DNA of 64,000 nt from Cryptosporidium bovis. Taxonomy: Eukaryota; Apicomplexa; Conoidasida; Eucoccidiorida; Cryptosporidiidae. Under the pieces are notes generated by a model. It searched no databases and had not been told where the DNA came from. It was given only the letters and a program-made list of their open reading frames with translations. Shown in pieces: positions 19,429-27,876 of the stretch. A program made the position numbers and the translations under genes. Positions within the stretch are counted from its first letter, which is position 1. Every line of letters begins with the position of its first letter. The stretch is from the NCBI GenBank assembly GCA_009768925.2, contig VHIT02000012.1, forward strand, positions 399,993 through 463,992, written 5' to 3'.

Positions 19429-20457
19429 TTAACCGAATTCATTAAGCATATAAGTCTTTTTTGCTTCATAAATTGGAACCTTTTTTGGGGTATATAGAGC
19501 AGCTTCATAAGTAAACGATATTTTAGAACTTTCTTTTGATGAAGTTGAGTCGCAATCCCCTTTATCAAAATCACAACTTTCATTATTGCATTCATTATCA
19601 CAATAACCATCGCCAACCCATGAATTCAAGCAGAATTTGTATATCAATGGTTGATTTTGATAATCTACTTTTGTTACGGAGCAAACATTGGAACAATCAC
19701 CACCATCAAAATTGCATTTTTCATTGTTACAATCGTAGTCACATATTCCATTTCCAATCATCCAGGTTCTACAATCTTTTGAACAGCTTTTACAGTCTCC
19801 CTTATCAAAAAAGCATTCTTTGGTATCACATGTTGGATCACATTGCCCATCACCAAGCCACATATTTATGCAACGTGAGTTACAACGATGTATACAATTT
19901 CCTTTGTCCATATTACATTCTATGCTATTACATTCCGGGTCACAAACATTGTTTTCCAACAATTCTTTATTACAAGCACAATATTTATAATCAAATTCAC
20001 TATTAACTTTTGCATTAAGAGTTAAATTTTTCCAGAGTTTGGTTGCTAACTTTTTCCTTGTTTCAAACATTGAATCTCTGCAATCATTATTGTCCCAATT
20101 ACACTCTGAATTAAAACAATCCATGTCGCACTCTCCGTCACCTAACCAACTTGGACGGCACTCTGAGGCACACCATCCGATGCAATCACCTCCGTCATTG
20201 CCACATTCTTTCAAGTTACATTCTTTATCGCACCAGCCATCGTTGATCCAAGATTTTTCGCAATTGTCCGGACAACCAAGATATTTATACTCTATTTTGT
20301 TTCCTGATACATTATTTAATAAATTTTCTTTCTGAAAATCCCTGGAATCAATTGGAATGATATTTGTTATGTTCATTGCAGGTATAACATTTATATCATT
20401 AGAAGTCACATATGCTTCAAAAAAAATAATCAAAAAAACAAAAAACTTGTCTATCAT
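19429..20457 (-). CDS. Secreted protein with six LNR (Notch-type) repeats
   Basis: The 342-residue product begins with a signal peptide (hydrophobic 5-16, MIDKFFVFLIIFF). Six Lin-12/Notch-type repeats follow, at about 62-92, 96-126, 160-188, 192-222, 225-255 and 259-302. Each has the cysteine and acidic pattern C...W.GDG.CD..C....C..D.GDC, which binds calcium in known LNR modules. The third repeat is shorter and lacks the GDG core (LLENNVCDPEC). No membrane span is visible before the stop, so as annotated it is secreted or lumenal. LNR modules in animals guard Notch cleavage or sit in pappalysins and GlcNAc-phosphotransferase; no such partner domain is seen here. The C-terminus (KKVPIYEAKKTYMLNEFG) ends abruptly and another frame stays open beyond it. 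Confidence 0.85.
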   Translation of the reverse strand: MIDKFFVFLIIFFEAYVTSNDINVIPAMNITNIIPIDSRDFQKENLLNNVSGNKIEYKYLGCPDNCEKSWINDGWCDKECNLKECGNDGGDCIGWCASECRPSWLGDGECDMDCFNSECNWDNNDCRDSMFETRKKLATKLWKNLTLNAKVNSEFDYKYCACNKELLENNVCDPECNSIECNMDKGNCIHRCNSRCINMWLGDGQCDPTCDTKECFFDKGDCKSCSKDCRTWMIGNGICDYDCNNEKCNFDGGDCSNVCSVTKVDYQNQPLIYKFCLNSWVGDGYCDNECNNESCDFDKGDCDSTSSKESSKISFTYEAALYTPKKVPIYEAKKTYMLNEFG

Positions 20458-20688
20458 TCTACAACCAACAAAAATTCCGTAGAGATATTGACAAAGGATA
20501 AGTACAAAAAAATGACTTTTTGGTTGTACAATTCAATTTTTTTTTATCTGTATTAAAATCAAATGGTACTTATAGTTTTATAACAAAGCATGTATTTTAA
20601 GTTGCGAACAATGGTAATAAAGTGCATGCGTGGTAAGAAAATCAAAGTCTATTCGAAGAGTATTACACAAAAATTATTTGAATGAGAA

Positions 20689-22059
20689 TTAATCTGTTCC
20701 AAAGTAACGGTCAGCAAAACAACCCAAACCAGGCACTACAAATCCATCAGAATTAACATTCTTATCGATTTCAGTTGTAATTAAGGTTGCCTCCGGAAAT
20801 TCCTTGCAAATTCTGTGTATTGCGTTTGGGGCAATTATCAAACTTAATACAATTATCTTTCTTTGAAGAACACCTTTAGAAAGTAGGAATTTTATTGCAG
20901 AATAAACCCCAAATCCATTACTAAGAATAGGGTCAAGAATAAATACGTTTCTTGACTTGATATCTTCAGGAAGCTTGCAGTAAATTATATTTGGCTTGTC
21001 AAATCTTGCATCAAGTTCTGTATCCGGGTTTTGAAATTCTAGCAAAATTTTTCCAATTGGTATATCCTTGCAAACTGCAGATAACCCAATTTCCATACTC
21101 TCACCACCTCTGACAATAGAAACCGCACACAATTTATCTTTGTAATTACATTGAACACCATCATACAGCTCTCCTATAGGTGTCTCAATAGTTTGGTACT
21201 CGAACTGGAGATGTCCTAACGCATTCTCAACAACCAATCTTATTAATCTATCTGCCCAGAAAACAAAATCTATCCCTGATGTGTTTTTATTCCTGATGAT
21301 TGAGTGCATCTGACGTATTTGGCAATTAGAAGGTATTAAATGGAAATTTGAGTATATCTTTCTCAAATCGTCCATTCTAAGTTTGTTTCTGAGATGTTGG
21401 ACAACAAGGTCAACCGCAACTTCATTTGGGTAGTGGGGGATAACAATATCTGCGTATCTCCTCGTTGGATAGATATACTCGTCATAAGAAGGTTTAACCA
21501 TTTTCTCATACTGTACTAGAATATCATCGATTTCTCTCCCTCTCTCTACAGTGTCTCTTCTTATCCTTCTAATTAATCGAATATCGTCATCTGTATCTAC
21601 AAAAATTGACATGTTAACAAGGTGTCTAATCTTCGGATGAAACAACACAAATATTCCCTCAACAATAACTATTGATGCAGGAGATATGTATCTCCCTGTA
21701 GGAAGCCTCATGTGTTTTTTGAAGCAATAGCTCGGTATAGTTACACCTTTTCCGTTTTTCAGAGAATGTAAGACACTATAAAGAAGGTCAAAATCAACAG
21801 AATTGGGGTGATCAAAGTTATAGTCTGCAATGGTTTGCCCTTCGCTTAGTACTGGTGTTTTGTAAAAACTATCGCTATCTATTACAACAACTCTTTTGTC
21901 ACCAAGGTCAGAAAAAATTCTGGAACAGACACTAGTCTTCCCACTTGCACTACCACCTGAAACGGCAATAATAAATACATTAGGAGAACAACCAAAATCA
22001 TCTGCTAGAATTTCAATACTTCCACCTGTTTTTAGTTCTTCTTGGCTGACTTCTACCAT
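20689..22059 (-). CDS. UK-UPRT: Uridine kinase fused to uracil phosphoribosyltransferase
   Basis: A 456-residue two-domain pyrimidine salvage enzyme. The kinase half has the P-loop GGSASGKT at 35-42, the motif FDHPNSVDFDLL, and YISPASIVIVEGIFVLFHP with the downstream R-rich RRIRRDTVERGRE lid. It phosphorylates uridine or cytidine. The second half is UPRT-like, with the well-kept uracil-binding loop VPGLGCFADRYFGT near the C-terminus. The loop that binds PRPP is unusual: DPILSNGFG near residue 371, where most UPRTs have DPM.ATGGS. The first half could therefore be active while the second is weakened. Cryptosporidium lacks de novo pyrimidine synthesis and depends on such salvage enzymes. The start codon is the first in-frame ATG. 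It is head-to-head with the J-protein gene. Confidence 0.93.
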   Translation of the reverse strand: MVEVSQEELKTGGSIEILADDFGCSPNVFIIAVSGGSASGKTSVCSRIFSDLGDKRVVVIDSDSFYKTPVLSEGQTIADYNFDHPNSVDFDLLYSVLHSLKNGKGVTIPSYCFKKHMRLPTGRYISPASIVIVEGIFVLFHPKIRHLVNMSIFVDTDDDIRLIRRIRRDTVERGREIDDILVQYEKMVKPSYDEYIYPTRRYADIVIPHYPNEVAVDLVVQHLRNKLRMDDLRKIYSNFHLIPSNCQIRQMHSIIRNKNTSGIDFVFWADRLIRLVVENALGHLQFEYQTIETPIGELYDGVQCNYKDKLCAVSIVRGGESMEIGLSAVCKDIPIGKILLEFQNPDTELDARFDKPNIIYCKLPEDIKSRNVFILDPILSNGFGVYSAIKFLLSKGVLQRKIIVLSLIIAPNAIHRICKEFPEATLITTEIDKNVNSDGFVVPGLGCFADRYFGTD

Positions 22060-22375
22060 AGGTCAAAGTTGTTTATTAAAAGTAAAAAAAAGTCAATTTT
22101 CTAGCTTTTATAGAAAATATACAACTGTTTGGCGGTATTATTTTTCTCTTCTACGAATCAGCTATTTATGTTCAGTTGTTCAGTTTTTGTGGAAATACAT
22201 ATCTTAGTAAAGCCATGAATTGATTTTGAATCCTATTGTCTATTATTTTAGAAATTTAAATGAATATAATCGATTTTGAGTCCTTAATTTTAATTACTGT
22301 TTGACTAATCGTAAGGTTCTGTCTTCCTACTGATACTAAGAAAGTTTGGATCAACAATATTATGATTTTGGAACA
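22060..22375. other. Divergent promoter spacer, UK-UPRT and J-protein genes
   Basis: A 316-base spacer between two start codons on opposite strands. It must hold both promoters. The one distinct word seen is TTTGGCGG at 22128-22135; the rest is A/T-rich without clear structure. Confidence 0.6.
22128..22135 (+). promoter_or_regulatory. E2F-like TTTGGCGG word
   Basis: TTTGGCGG sits 69 bases before the UK-UPRT ATG and about 240 bases before the J-protein ATG. It matches the core of E2F/DP sites (TTTSSCGC-like), a factor family that Cryptosporidium retains. Three further TTTGGCGC/G words lie in other spacers of this window. Confidence 0.3.
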
Positions 22376-23500
22376 ATGATTGACGATCAATTAATCATTT
22401 ACACGGTAATAATTTCTCCAGTAATCAGTTGGTTAACATCAACAAAAAGAGGTTGGAATAAAAGAAGCCAATTAAGTGGAATAATTTTTTCACTTGTTTT
22501 TTTGTTTTTTGCGTGTATTTTGCAAAACATGAGAGTCTCACAAAATTATTATCAAATTCTTGGTATTTCTAACAGTTCTTCGAAGTCAGATATTGCAAGT
22601 GCATTTAGAAAACTTGCATTGAGGTACCATCCTGACAAAAATCCCGATCCAAAAGCACGTGAGATATATTCAAAAGTTAGAAATGCAAATGAAGTGCTTT
22701 CAAGTGATTTAAAAAGGAATTGGTACCTTAGATTTGGAAGCATTGAAAGTAATATTGATTTATATGGTGTCTCTCAGGAAGATGAAGATTTCATTGAGTT
22801 TCCTTTGCACTTGGTATTGGTCCCATTAATAGCTGCGGTTGTACCGATATGTTTATCATTAATGATGTGGAATGATCAGGAGAATGTAAGGGGGATTATT
22901 TTATGCTTTATTTTGTGGACCTTTTCTTGCAGCATATTGCTAAAGTTTGATAGAAATGAGAGAGATTTATTCACCTTCGTTCCATTTTTCAGAGATTTCC
23001 TCCCATTTGAAAAGATTCGTGTTCTCGATGGATTGTATATTACCGTAATGAATGTTTTACAATTAATAATGCCTTACTTAACTACAAGCTTCTATAGAAA
23101 CGAATTAGCGGAGTTCTATCAATCGCTTTTGAGGAAAAAGTTGAGGTTGTTGATATATTTGGAAGATTTATATAAGACTATCTTGTCAAAGAATGATAGA
23201 AACGTAGATAACAGTTTTGAGAATAATTTAATACAAGAAATAAATATTTTAACTCCAGAATTTCAATCTAATAGAGTAAATAATGAGATTAAAAGGCATA
23301 TACAGGAAACCAGCTCAAGTTATAGACAGCTTTTGGTCGATGATTCATATCTAAATAGTCCCTGGGAAGATTCTTTTCAGGATGTATTTTCGTTACTAGA
23401 AGATAATTTGGATTTAGAGCCCAAAGGCTCCAGAATTTCAATTAGTACAATCTTGTTTGTACTATTTTGGGTTTACAGAATTTACCATGCTTTTAGTTGA
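22376..23500 (+). CDS. Membrane-anchored J-domain protein (Sec63/ERdj type)
   Basis: The product is 374 residues from the ATG at 22376; an upstream in-frame TTG is not needed. An N-terminal hydrophobic segment (LIIYTVIISPVISWL) and a second one (IIFSLVFLFFACIL) precede the J domain YYQILGISNSSSKSDIASAF, with its catalytic HPD in LRYHPDKNPDP. After it come two further membrane segments (HLVLVPLIAAVVPICLSL, IILCFILWTFSCSILL) and a final hydrophobic tail (ISTILFVLFWVYRIYHAF). A J domain between membrane spans is the Sec63 layout, in which it recruits BiP to the ER translocon. The Brl/Sec63 region is not clearly recognisable, so a DNAJB12/14-like ER chaperone is the alternative. The 3' end overlaps the TBCE gene by 8 bases. 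Confidence 0.82.
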   Translation: MIDDQLIIYTVIISPVISWLTSTKRGWNKRSQLSGIIFSLVFLFFACILQNMRVSQNYYQILGISNSSSKSDIASAFRKLALRYHPDKNPDPKAREIYSKVRNANEVLSSDLKRNWYLRFGSIESNIDLYGVSQEDEDFIEFPLHLVLVPLIAAVVPICLSLMMWNDQENVRGIILCFILWTFSCSILLKFDRNERDLFTFVPFFRDFLPFEKIRVLDGLYITVMNVLQLIMPYLTTSFYRNELAEFYQSLLRKKLRLLIYLEDLYKTILSKNDRNVDNSFENNLIQEINILTPEFQSNRVNNEIKRHIQETSSSYRQLLVDDSYLNSPWEDSFQDVFSLLEDNLDLEPKGSRISISTILFVLFWVYRIYHAFS

Positions 23501-25013
23501 GGGTACTGTCTAAGATACTGATATTACCAGAATCATTTATTCCAATATCACTCAATGTGAGTGTATTGCTGTATTCGTCAATATTAATGCTCATATTATC
23601 ATTTTCGAAAATCAATTTAAGTGGTTTGCTCCTTGGAATTTTGTATAATCTCGAAATGAGCACCTTGATCTCCGAAACTGTGATCTTTCTGTTGATTTTT
23701 ATTGTCGGTGTCAACTTTTCTGACTGCTTGAATTTAGACATAAATGTAAGTTCAATATACTTTGCTTCCGGAGGCCTTTCTTCAATATTTACATTTTCAC
23801 TATTATTGAAAATGTTTTTTGACATGAAATTGAGCAGGATATCACTGTTAGGATCCATCTCTCTTAAATCACTGTTCATATGAACCAAATATTGTGAAAT
23901 ATAATAGCGTTGTGATGAAATAATGTCGTCTTGTTTGAGAATGCTTTTATTATATGTTTTTATGTTCGGGAATAGTGAAATGATTATACTTCTCACATCA
24001 TAATAACGATTTTTAACCTTAAATATCCTATTACTTCTTAACGAAATTTCCTCGAGATTTGGAAATGCTCTACTTATATACAAAATAGAATTCAGAGTTT
24101 CCAAACCACATCCGTCCATTATCAATTTGGCAATATTTGGATAAACATGTTTAACATCAGATTTGGAATCAATTTCAGGAATATTCATAAAATTATTGTT
24201 CGAAATATTAATGGCAGACAATTTTATAAAATTTTCTAGTATTCTACTTCGAAACATTTCCCAGTTATCTAGCATGTTGTAGCTAATATCTATTTCCTTG
24301 ATTGTACCATTTTTGTTTTTGACATTTAGGGATAAATATTTATTTGACGATACATTAATATACTCAACATTTGGGAATACAGAGTTTTCATTGCACATAG
24401 AAGTAATTTGTTCAAATTCGATACTTGTTTTACTTAAACTCAATACCCTTATTTTGTCAAATATAAATTTTTTCCCCTCATTGCTACTCATTATTTGATT
24501 ACCATTCAGTACTAAATATTTAGCATTTTTTAAGTGGGACAAAATACAGTAAACTGTTTCCCAATTAGATATCAAGTTATCGTTCAAGTATATTGATTCA
24601 ATATTTTTTAAACAAGTTGAAAGTTCATAAAATAAAGATTTCTCATAATTTTGTTCCAATTTGTTACATGAACAATACGAAATATTCATTTTCTCTAGAG
24701 AAAGTGAAGATAGCCTTCTGCAATATTCATAAGCTTTCTTTAATCCAACAAAGAATTCTAAGTTACCATCATCAGATAAGTAACGATCTATTAGAGCGTC
24801 CTGAAAAGAAATTCCTGTATTAAATAGGTCCTTGTTATAAAATTGAAGCTTACTTGTAACTTTACAAACAGATTTTTCATCAGGTTCGTCATTTGGTTCA
24901 GGATCCCATTCTATTCCAAATAATGGCTCAGAAGTTTCATTGAAATCAATAGAACGTATCGTTCCAACTTTCTCATTATTAATCGATAACACACGATCAC
25001 CAATATTAGTCAT
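23493..25013 (-). CDS. TBCE: Tubulin-specific chaperone E
   Basis: A 506-residue protein with the three-part layout of tubulin folding cofactor E. First comes an N-terminal CAP-Gly-like region (GDRVLSINNEKVGTIRSIDF, then GIEWDPEP). Next is a central leucine-rich repeat array (about 110-380; LVLNGNQI, INISNNNFMNIPEI, EISLRSNRIFKV). Last is a C-terminal ubiquitin-like domain (about 425-506; LTPTIKINRKITVSEIKVLI). Cofactor E takes part in folding and recycling alpha/beta-tubulin dimers. The CAP-Gly signature GKxDG is replaced by an acidic stretch (NDEPDEKSVCK), so tubulin-tail binding may differ. The start is the ATG before TNIGDRV, where the family begins. It converges with and overlaps the J-protein gene. 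Confidence 0.9.
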   Translation of the reverse strand: MTNIGDRVLSINNEKVGTIRSIDFNETSEPLFGIEWDPEPNDEPDEKSVCKVTSKLQFYNKDLFNTGISFQDALIDRYLSDDGNLEFFVGLKKAYEYCRRLSSLSLEKMNISYCSCNKLEQNYEKSLFYELSTCLKNIESIYLNDNLISNWETVYCILSHLKNAKYLVLNGNQIMSSNEGKKFIFDKIRVLSLSKTSIEFEQITSMCNENSVFPNVEYINVSSNKYLSLNVKNKNGTIKEIDISYNMLDNWEMFRSRILENFIKLSAINISNNNFMNIPEIDSKSDVKHVYPNIAKLIMDGCGLETLNSILYISRAFPNLEEISLRSNRIFKVKNRYYDVRSIIISLFPNIKTYNKSILKQDDIISSQRYYISQYLVHMNSDLREMDPNSDILLNFMSKNIFNNSENVNIEERPPEAKYIELTFMSKFKQSEKLTPTIKINRKITVSEIKVLISRLYKIPRSKPLKLIFENDNMSINIDEYSNTLTLSDIGINDSGNISILDSTLN

Positions 25014-25417
25014 TAAGCAAGAAAAAAAGTGGTTTCAAATCATTCTGCGCCAAATAGATGGGAAGACATAATATCTTAGAATAAATATATAATTAGTAAC
25101 AAAATCATCTACACATCGGGCAACACAAACTTCTATGTATAAAATGTCCTAATTCATTGGTCTCTTATCTACGTTTTTATAGAATTCCAGAAATCATATC
25201 ACACCCCAGTAGTAGGGGTAAAGTGGGATAGTAAAAAGTAAACAAAAATGTTCCATGGTTTAGGTATTAAACACTGAGGAAATATTGGTATTCCACGCTT
25301 GTTTAAAGAATTGTGACTATTGCGATTTTTGTCCTTAGAAGTTGCCCCTAAATCTTATTTACCATTCAGAAGAATAGGGTGACAGTCAACGTTACGTACA
25401 CCTTCGACAGCAATGTA
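25014..25417. other. Intergenic upstream of TBCE
   Basis: A 404-base spacer between two minus-strand genes. It includes an E2F-like GCGCCAAA and a small hairpin (ACCCC at 25203-25207, GGGGT at 25215-25219, 7-base loop). It is a little less AT-rich than other spacers. I see no tRNA, snRNA or open frame of note. Confidence 0.5.
25047..25054 (-). promoter_or_regulatory. E2F-like site GCGCCAAA (TTTGGCGC on minus)
   Basis: A perfect match to TTTGGCGC on the minus strand, 33 bases upstream of the TBCE ATG and in the same direction as the gene. Such a short distance could place it in the 5' UTR or core promoter. Confidence 0.35.
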
Positions 25418-27160
25418 TTATTTCTCAGTTGAGCTGCTCGCGTCAAACACCTTGTTATCACCAAGTAGGGAATACTTCAGTTCATTTTGAATTGAATGAA
25501 GTGGATCATCACCGTTTTTGTTACAGTAATAGACATTATTATAAACTTTGCCTTGACCCTGAGAAACAGTTGCAGGTATCAACTCCACCCCACTTGATTC
25601 TGAATTTATTATTTGACTTCCCAACTTGTTTTTACTGTAATTATAGACATTCGGTTCAATAATCCTCTTCATTTCAGCTGAACTCACGTTAGAATTTAAA
25701 TTAGTCACTTCGGGGCTATTAATCTTAAACAATTCAGGTTCCACAGATTCTTTCGAGCCAGTCCTAGTTGCATAAGTGTTTTTTCCGATCAACTTAGATA
25801 ATTCATTGACATTGCCTGACTTTCTTTTTGTTCCCCTAACATTCACTTTCCCCCTACTTTGAGCTAGAGACTGGGCATGCAAGTTTATAAAGCGTTCCTC
25901 AAGTCCACACATGGCAGCTATTTGCCAAAGTTGTTTTGTGGTTGCATTCCTGATGTCTGCAATCTTACTCGCTTCAATTCTTTTTTCCGGGTTACATCTC
26001 AAATATGCGGATAATTCACTCTTCAGTAGAGCTCTCCCTTGATCTCCTAATCTATATTTTCTCGTCTGATTTAATTTGAAAATGTCATTTTGTTCAGTAG
26101 CAATATTCTCTGAAGCTGCGGTGGCAATTTGCCTTTGAGAAGTAATAGAAAAGTTGTCTTTACCAGTGCTATCTATTTTCACATTATTACTTTGATCGGT
26201 CACCTCACCAATGCATCCAAACGTTTTTAGGGAATCGCCGACAATATTTCTACTATCGGTGTCAGAATTATATGTATTTAAGTAGTTTCTAACCCTCTCA
26301 TTTAAATCATTAAGCCCATTTATATTATTTATATAGGAATATATCAAATTATTTAACCTTTCTAAGCCTTCTGGTGTATTTTGGTCCTTTGTCTGATCTA
26401 TTAAAACCCCTTTTTGGTTTTTTGACATATCCTGGGAGTTAGGAAACGTTGGCTTCATGGAGTTCTGGAGCAAATTACTGACCTGACCCACAATACCCGG
26501 ACGTGAAGTGGCAATCGATGAGACTCCCGGAAGTATATTTGATGGAATTAAAGCAGGCTGTGAATTAATAGCAAGGAATTGTGATTGTGCCAGTGGATTA
26601 ATAATATTTGTGTGTTGGTCTGTCTTCAGACTGCTCTCAGACTGTTTTTCCTCGTTATAATTCATAAAACCTTGATTTAAGAGCAAGCTTTCAACACCAG
26701 AGAGGTTACTAAATTGAATTCCAGGGTTCCCAACGGCGAGAGGAAAATTACCTTGAAGAGTATTCATATTATATCCTCTCAATAACGAAGAATAGTAATC
26801 TGGAATAATTCCTTGTAAATTACCAATCAAATTATTCGTTCTGTAAAGCTGGTTCGGGAGTATAAAAGGATTTCCGGGATTTAATTCATTTAAGGCACCT
26901 AAGTTGAGGTTCATACCAAGTCCCATGTTAATCCCAAGACCAATATTTGGATTCGGTGTTATCTGCTGGCTCGTATTCTGGCAATTCAACATTAGGGTTT
27001 CGAGATAATTATTTGTCAGCGGTTTACCTTCAAGTACAGGTGAAACACATGTTGTAGATGGGGCAGAAGTTATTCTGTGTGAAGAAGATTGTTCAATTCC
27101 GATAGACGATTTTTTTCCTGGTATTTCATTAATGGTATCACTTTCCTTTAATTGATTCAT
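25418..27160 (-). CDS. Unknown Asn/Ser/Gln-rich protein with one conserved-looking helical block
   Basis: The product is 580 residues and mostly low complexity: Gly/Leu/Asn-rich near 75-100 (NIGLGINMGLGMNLNLGAL), then Ser/Gln/Asn-rich. One block near residues 365-440 looks folded and mostly helical (YRLGDQGRALLKSELSAYL, EKRIEASKIADIRNATTKQL, LWQIAAMCGLEERFINLHAQ) and is followed by a basic patch (RGKVNVRGTKRKSG). No signal peptide or membrane span is seen. The layout, disordered arms around a small domain with a basic patch, suggests a nuclear or RNA-associated protein, but I do not recognise the domain. Its upstream spacer is shared with the 645-residue-frame gene on the plus strand. Confidence 0.75.
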   Translation of the reverse strand: MNQLKESDTINEIPGKKSSIGIEQSSSHRITSAPSTTCVSPVLEGKPLTNNYLETLMLNCQNTSQQITPNPNIGLGINMGLGMNLNLGALNELNPGNPFILPNQLYRTNNLIGNLQGIIPDYYSSLLRGYNMNTLQGNFPLAVGNPGIQFSNLSGVESLLLNQGFMNYNEEKQSESSLKTDQHTNIINPLAQSQFLAINSQPALIPSNILPGVSSIATSRPGIVGQVSNLLQNSMKPTFPNSQDMSKNQKGVLIDQTKDQNTPEGLERLNNLIYSYINNINGLNDLNERVRNYLNTYNSDTDSRNIVGDSLKTFGCIGEVTDQSNNVKIDSTGKDNFSITSQRQIATAASENIATEQNDIFKLNQTRKYRLGDQGRALLKSELSAYLRCNPEKRIEASKIADIRNATTKQLWQIAAMCGLEERFINLHAQSLAQSRGKVNVRGTKRKSGNVNELSKLIGKNTYATRTGSKESVEPELFKINSPEVTNLNSNVSSAEMKRIIEPNVYNYSKNKLGSQIINSESSGVELIPATVSQGQGKVYNNVYYCNKNGDDPLHSIQNELKYSLLGDNKVFDASSSTEK

Positions 27161-27876
27161 TTTTAAAGTGTAATGGTAAATTATGATATTTCCAGTTTAA
27201 AAAAAGGGGATGTTTCTGAGAATAGTGGATAAAATTAGATATACATATATGAAAATACATATATAAATACATATATATTTCTGACCGGATTCACAACTTT
27301 TTGAATAAGCTATTGATTTTCAACCTCTGAGAGAAAAAAATTGGAATGTAATTTCACAGTGAACTAAAAAACATTCATTAATAACGTCGGGCATGTATTT
27401 ATTTATTCTCTACCTGCATATCTGCTGTCTATAGCCTTTGCCCCACGCCTAATTACGAGACATACATGTTACTTTTGCAAGTACATAGCAAGTGGATTAC
27501 ACTTTAGTCTCACGTACTTGTCTACAAATCTTTTTTTTTCTTTTTTTAATAATTTTTTAGGTGCAAATTACTCTATTTTTACTGGGTATGAACATGCTAT
27601 AATTATTGGTGGTTAAGTAGTATTCATAACTTTTTAAAAGTTAATTTGAAAGTTGCTAGTTATATATTTCTACCTCTTTTAGAAAAGAACTCTAATAGGC
27701 ATGTAGAATAATAATTATCAATATTTTAGAGAGTATAATTCTTTATTATTTTCACTTTTTAAGTATTATATTTGTTTTTTTTGTGTATTTTGGGTGTAGA
27801 GCTTTTCCACACTGAAGCTACATGCTGCGCGCTTCTTGAGGTTAAATATACTAGTCTATAGGGCTTAACTTTGTTA
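27161..27876. other. Long divergent promoter spacer
   Basis: A 716-base spacer between two start codons on opposite strands. The first part carries ACATATATA-like short tandem words (about 27240-27282). The middle part (about 27380-27530) is richer in G/C than the surroundings and ends in a T-rich run at 27532-27547. I could not identify a tRNA or snRNA there. The remainder is AT-rich. Confidence 0.5.

Noticed and set aside
19236-19616. Minus-strand frame as an independent gene
   Set aside because: Its first half is a shadow of the LNR repeats and it has no signal peptide or own start; only the part past the LNR stop is of interest.
19536-20006. Plus-strand open frame of 156 codons
   Set aside because: It is antisense to the LNR repeats, and its His/Tyr/Asn-rich product reflects reversed Cys/Asp codons.
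25203-25219. ACCCC/GGGGT hairpin as a terminator or RNA gene
   Set aside because: A 5-base stem is common by chance, and there is no T-run or conserved RNA signature.
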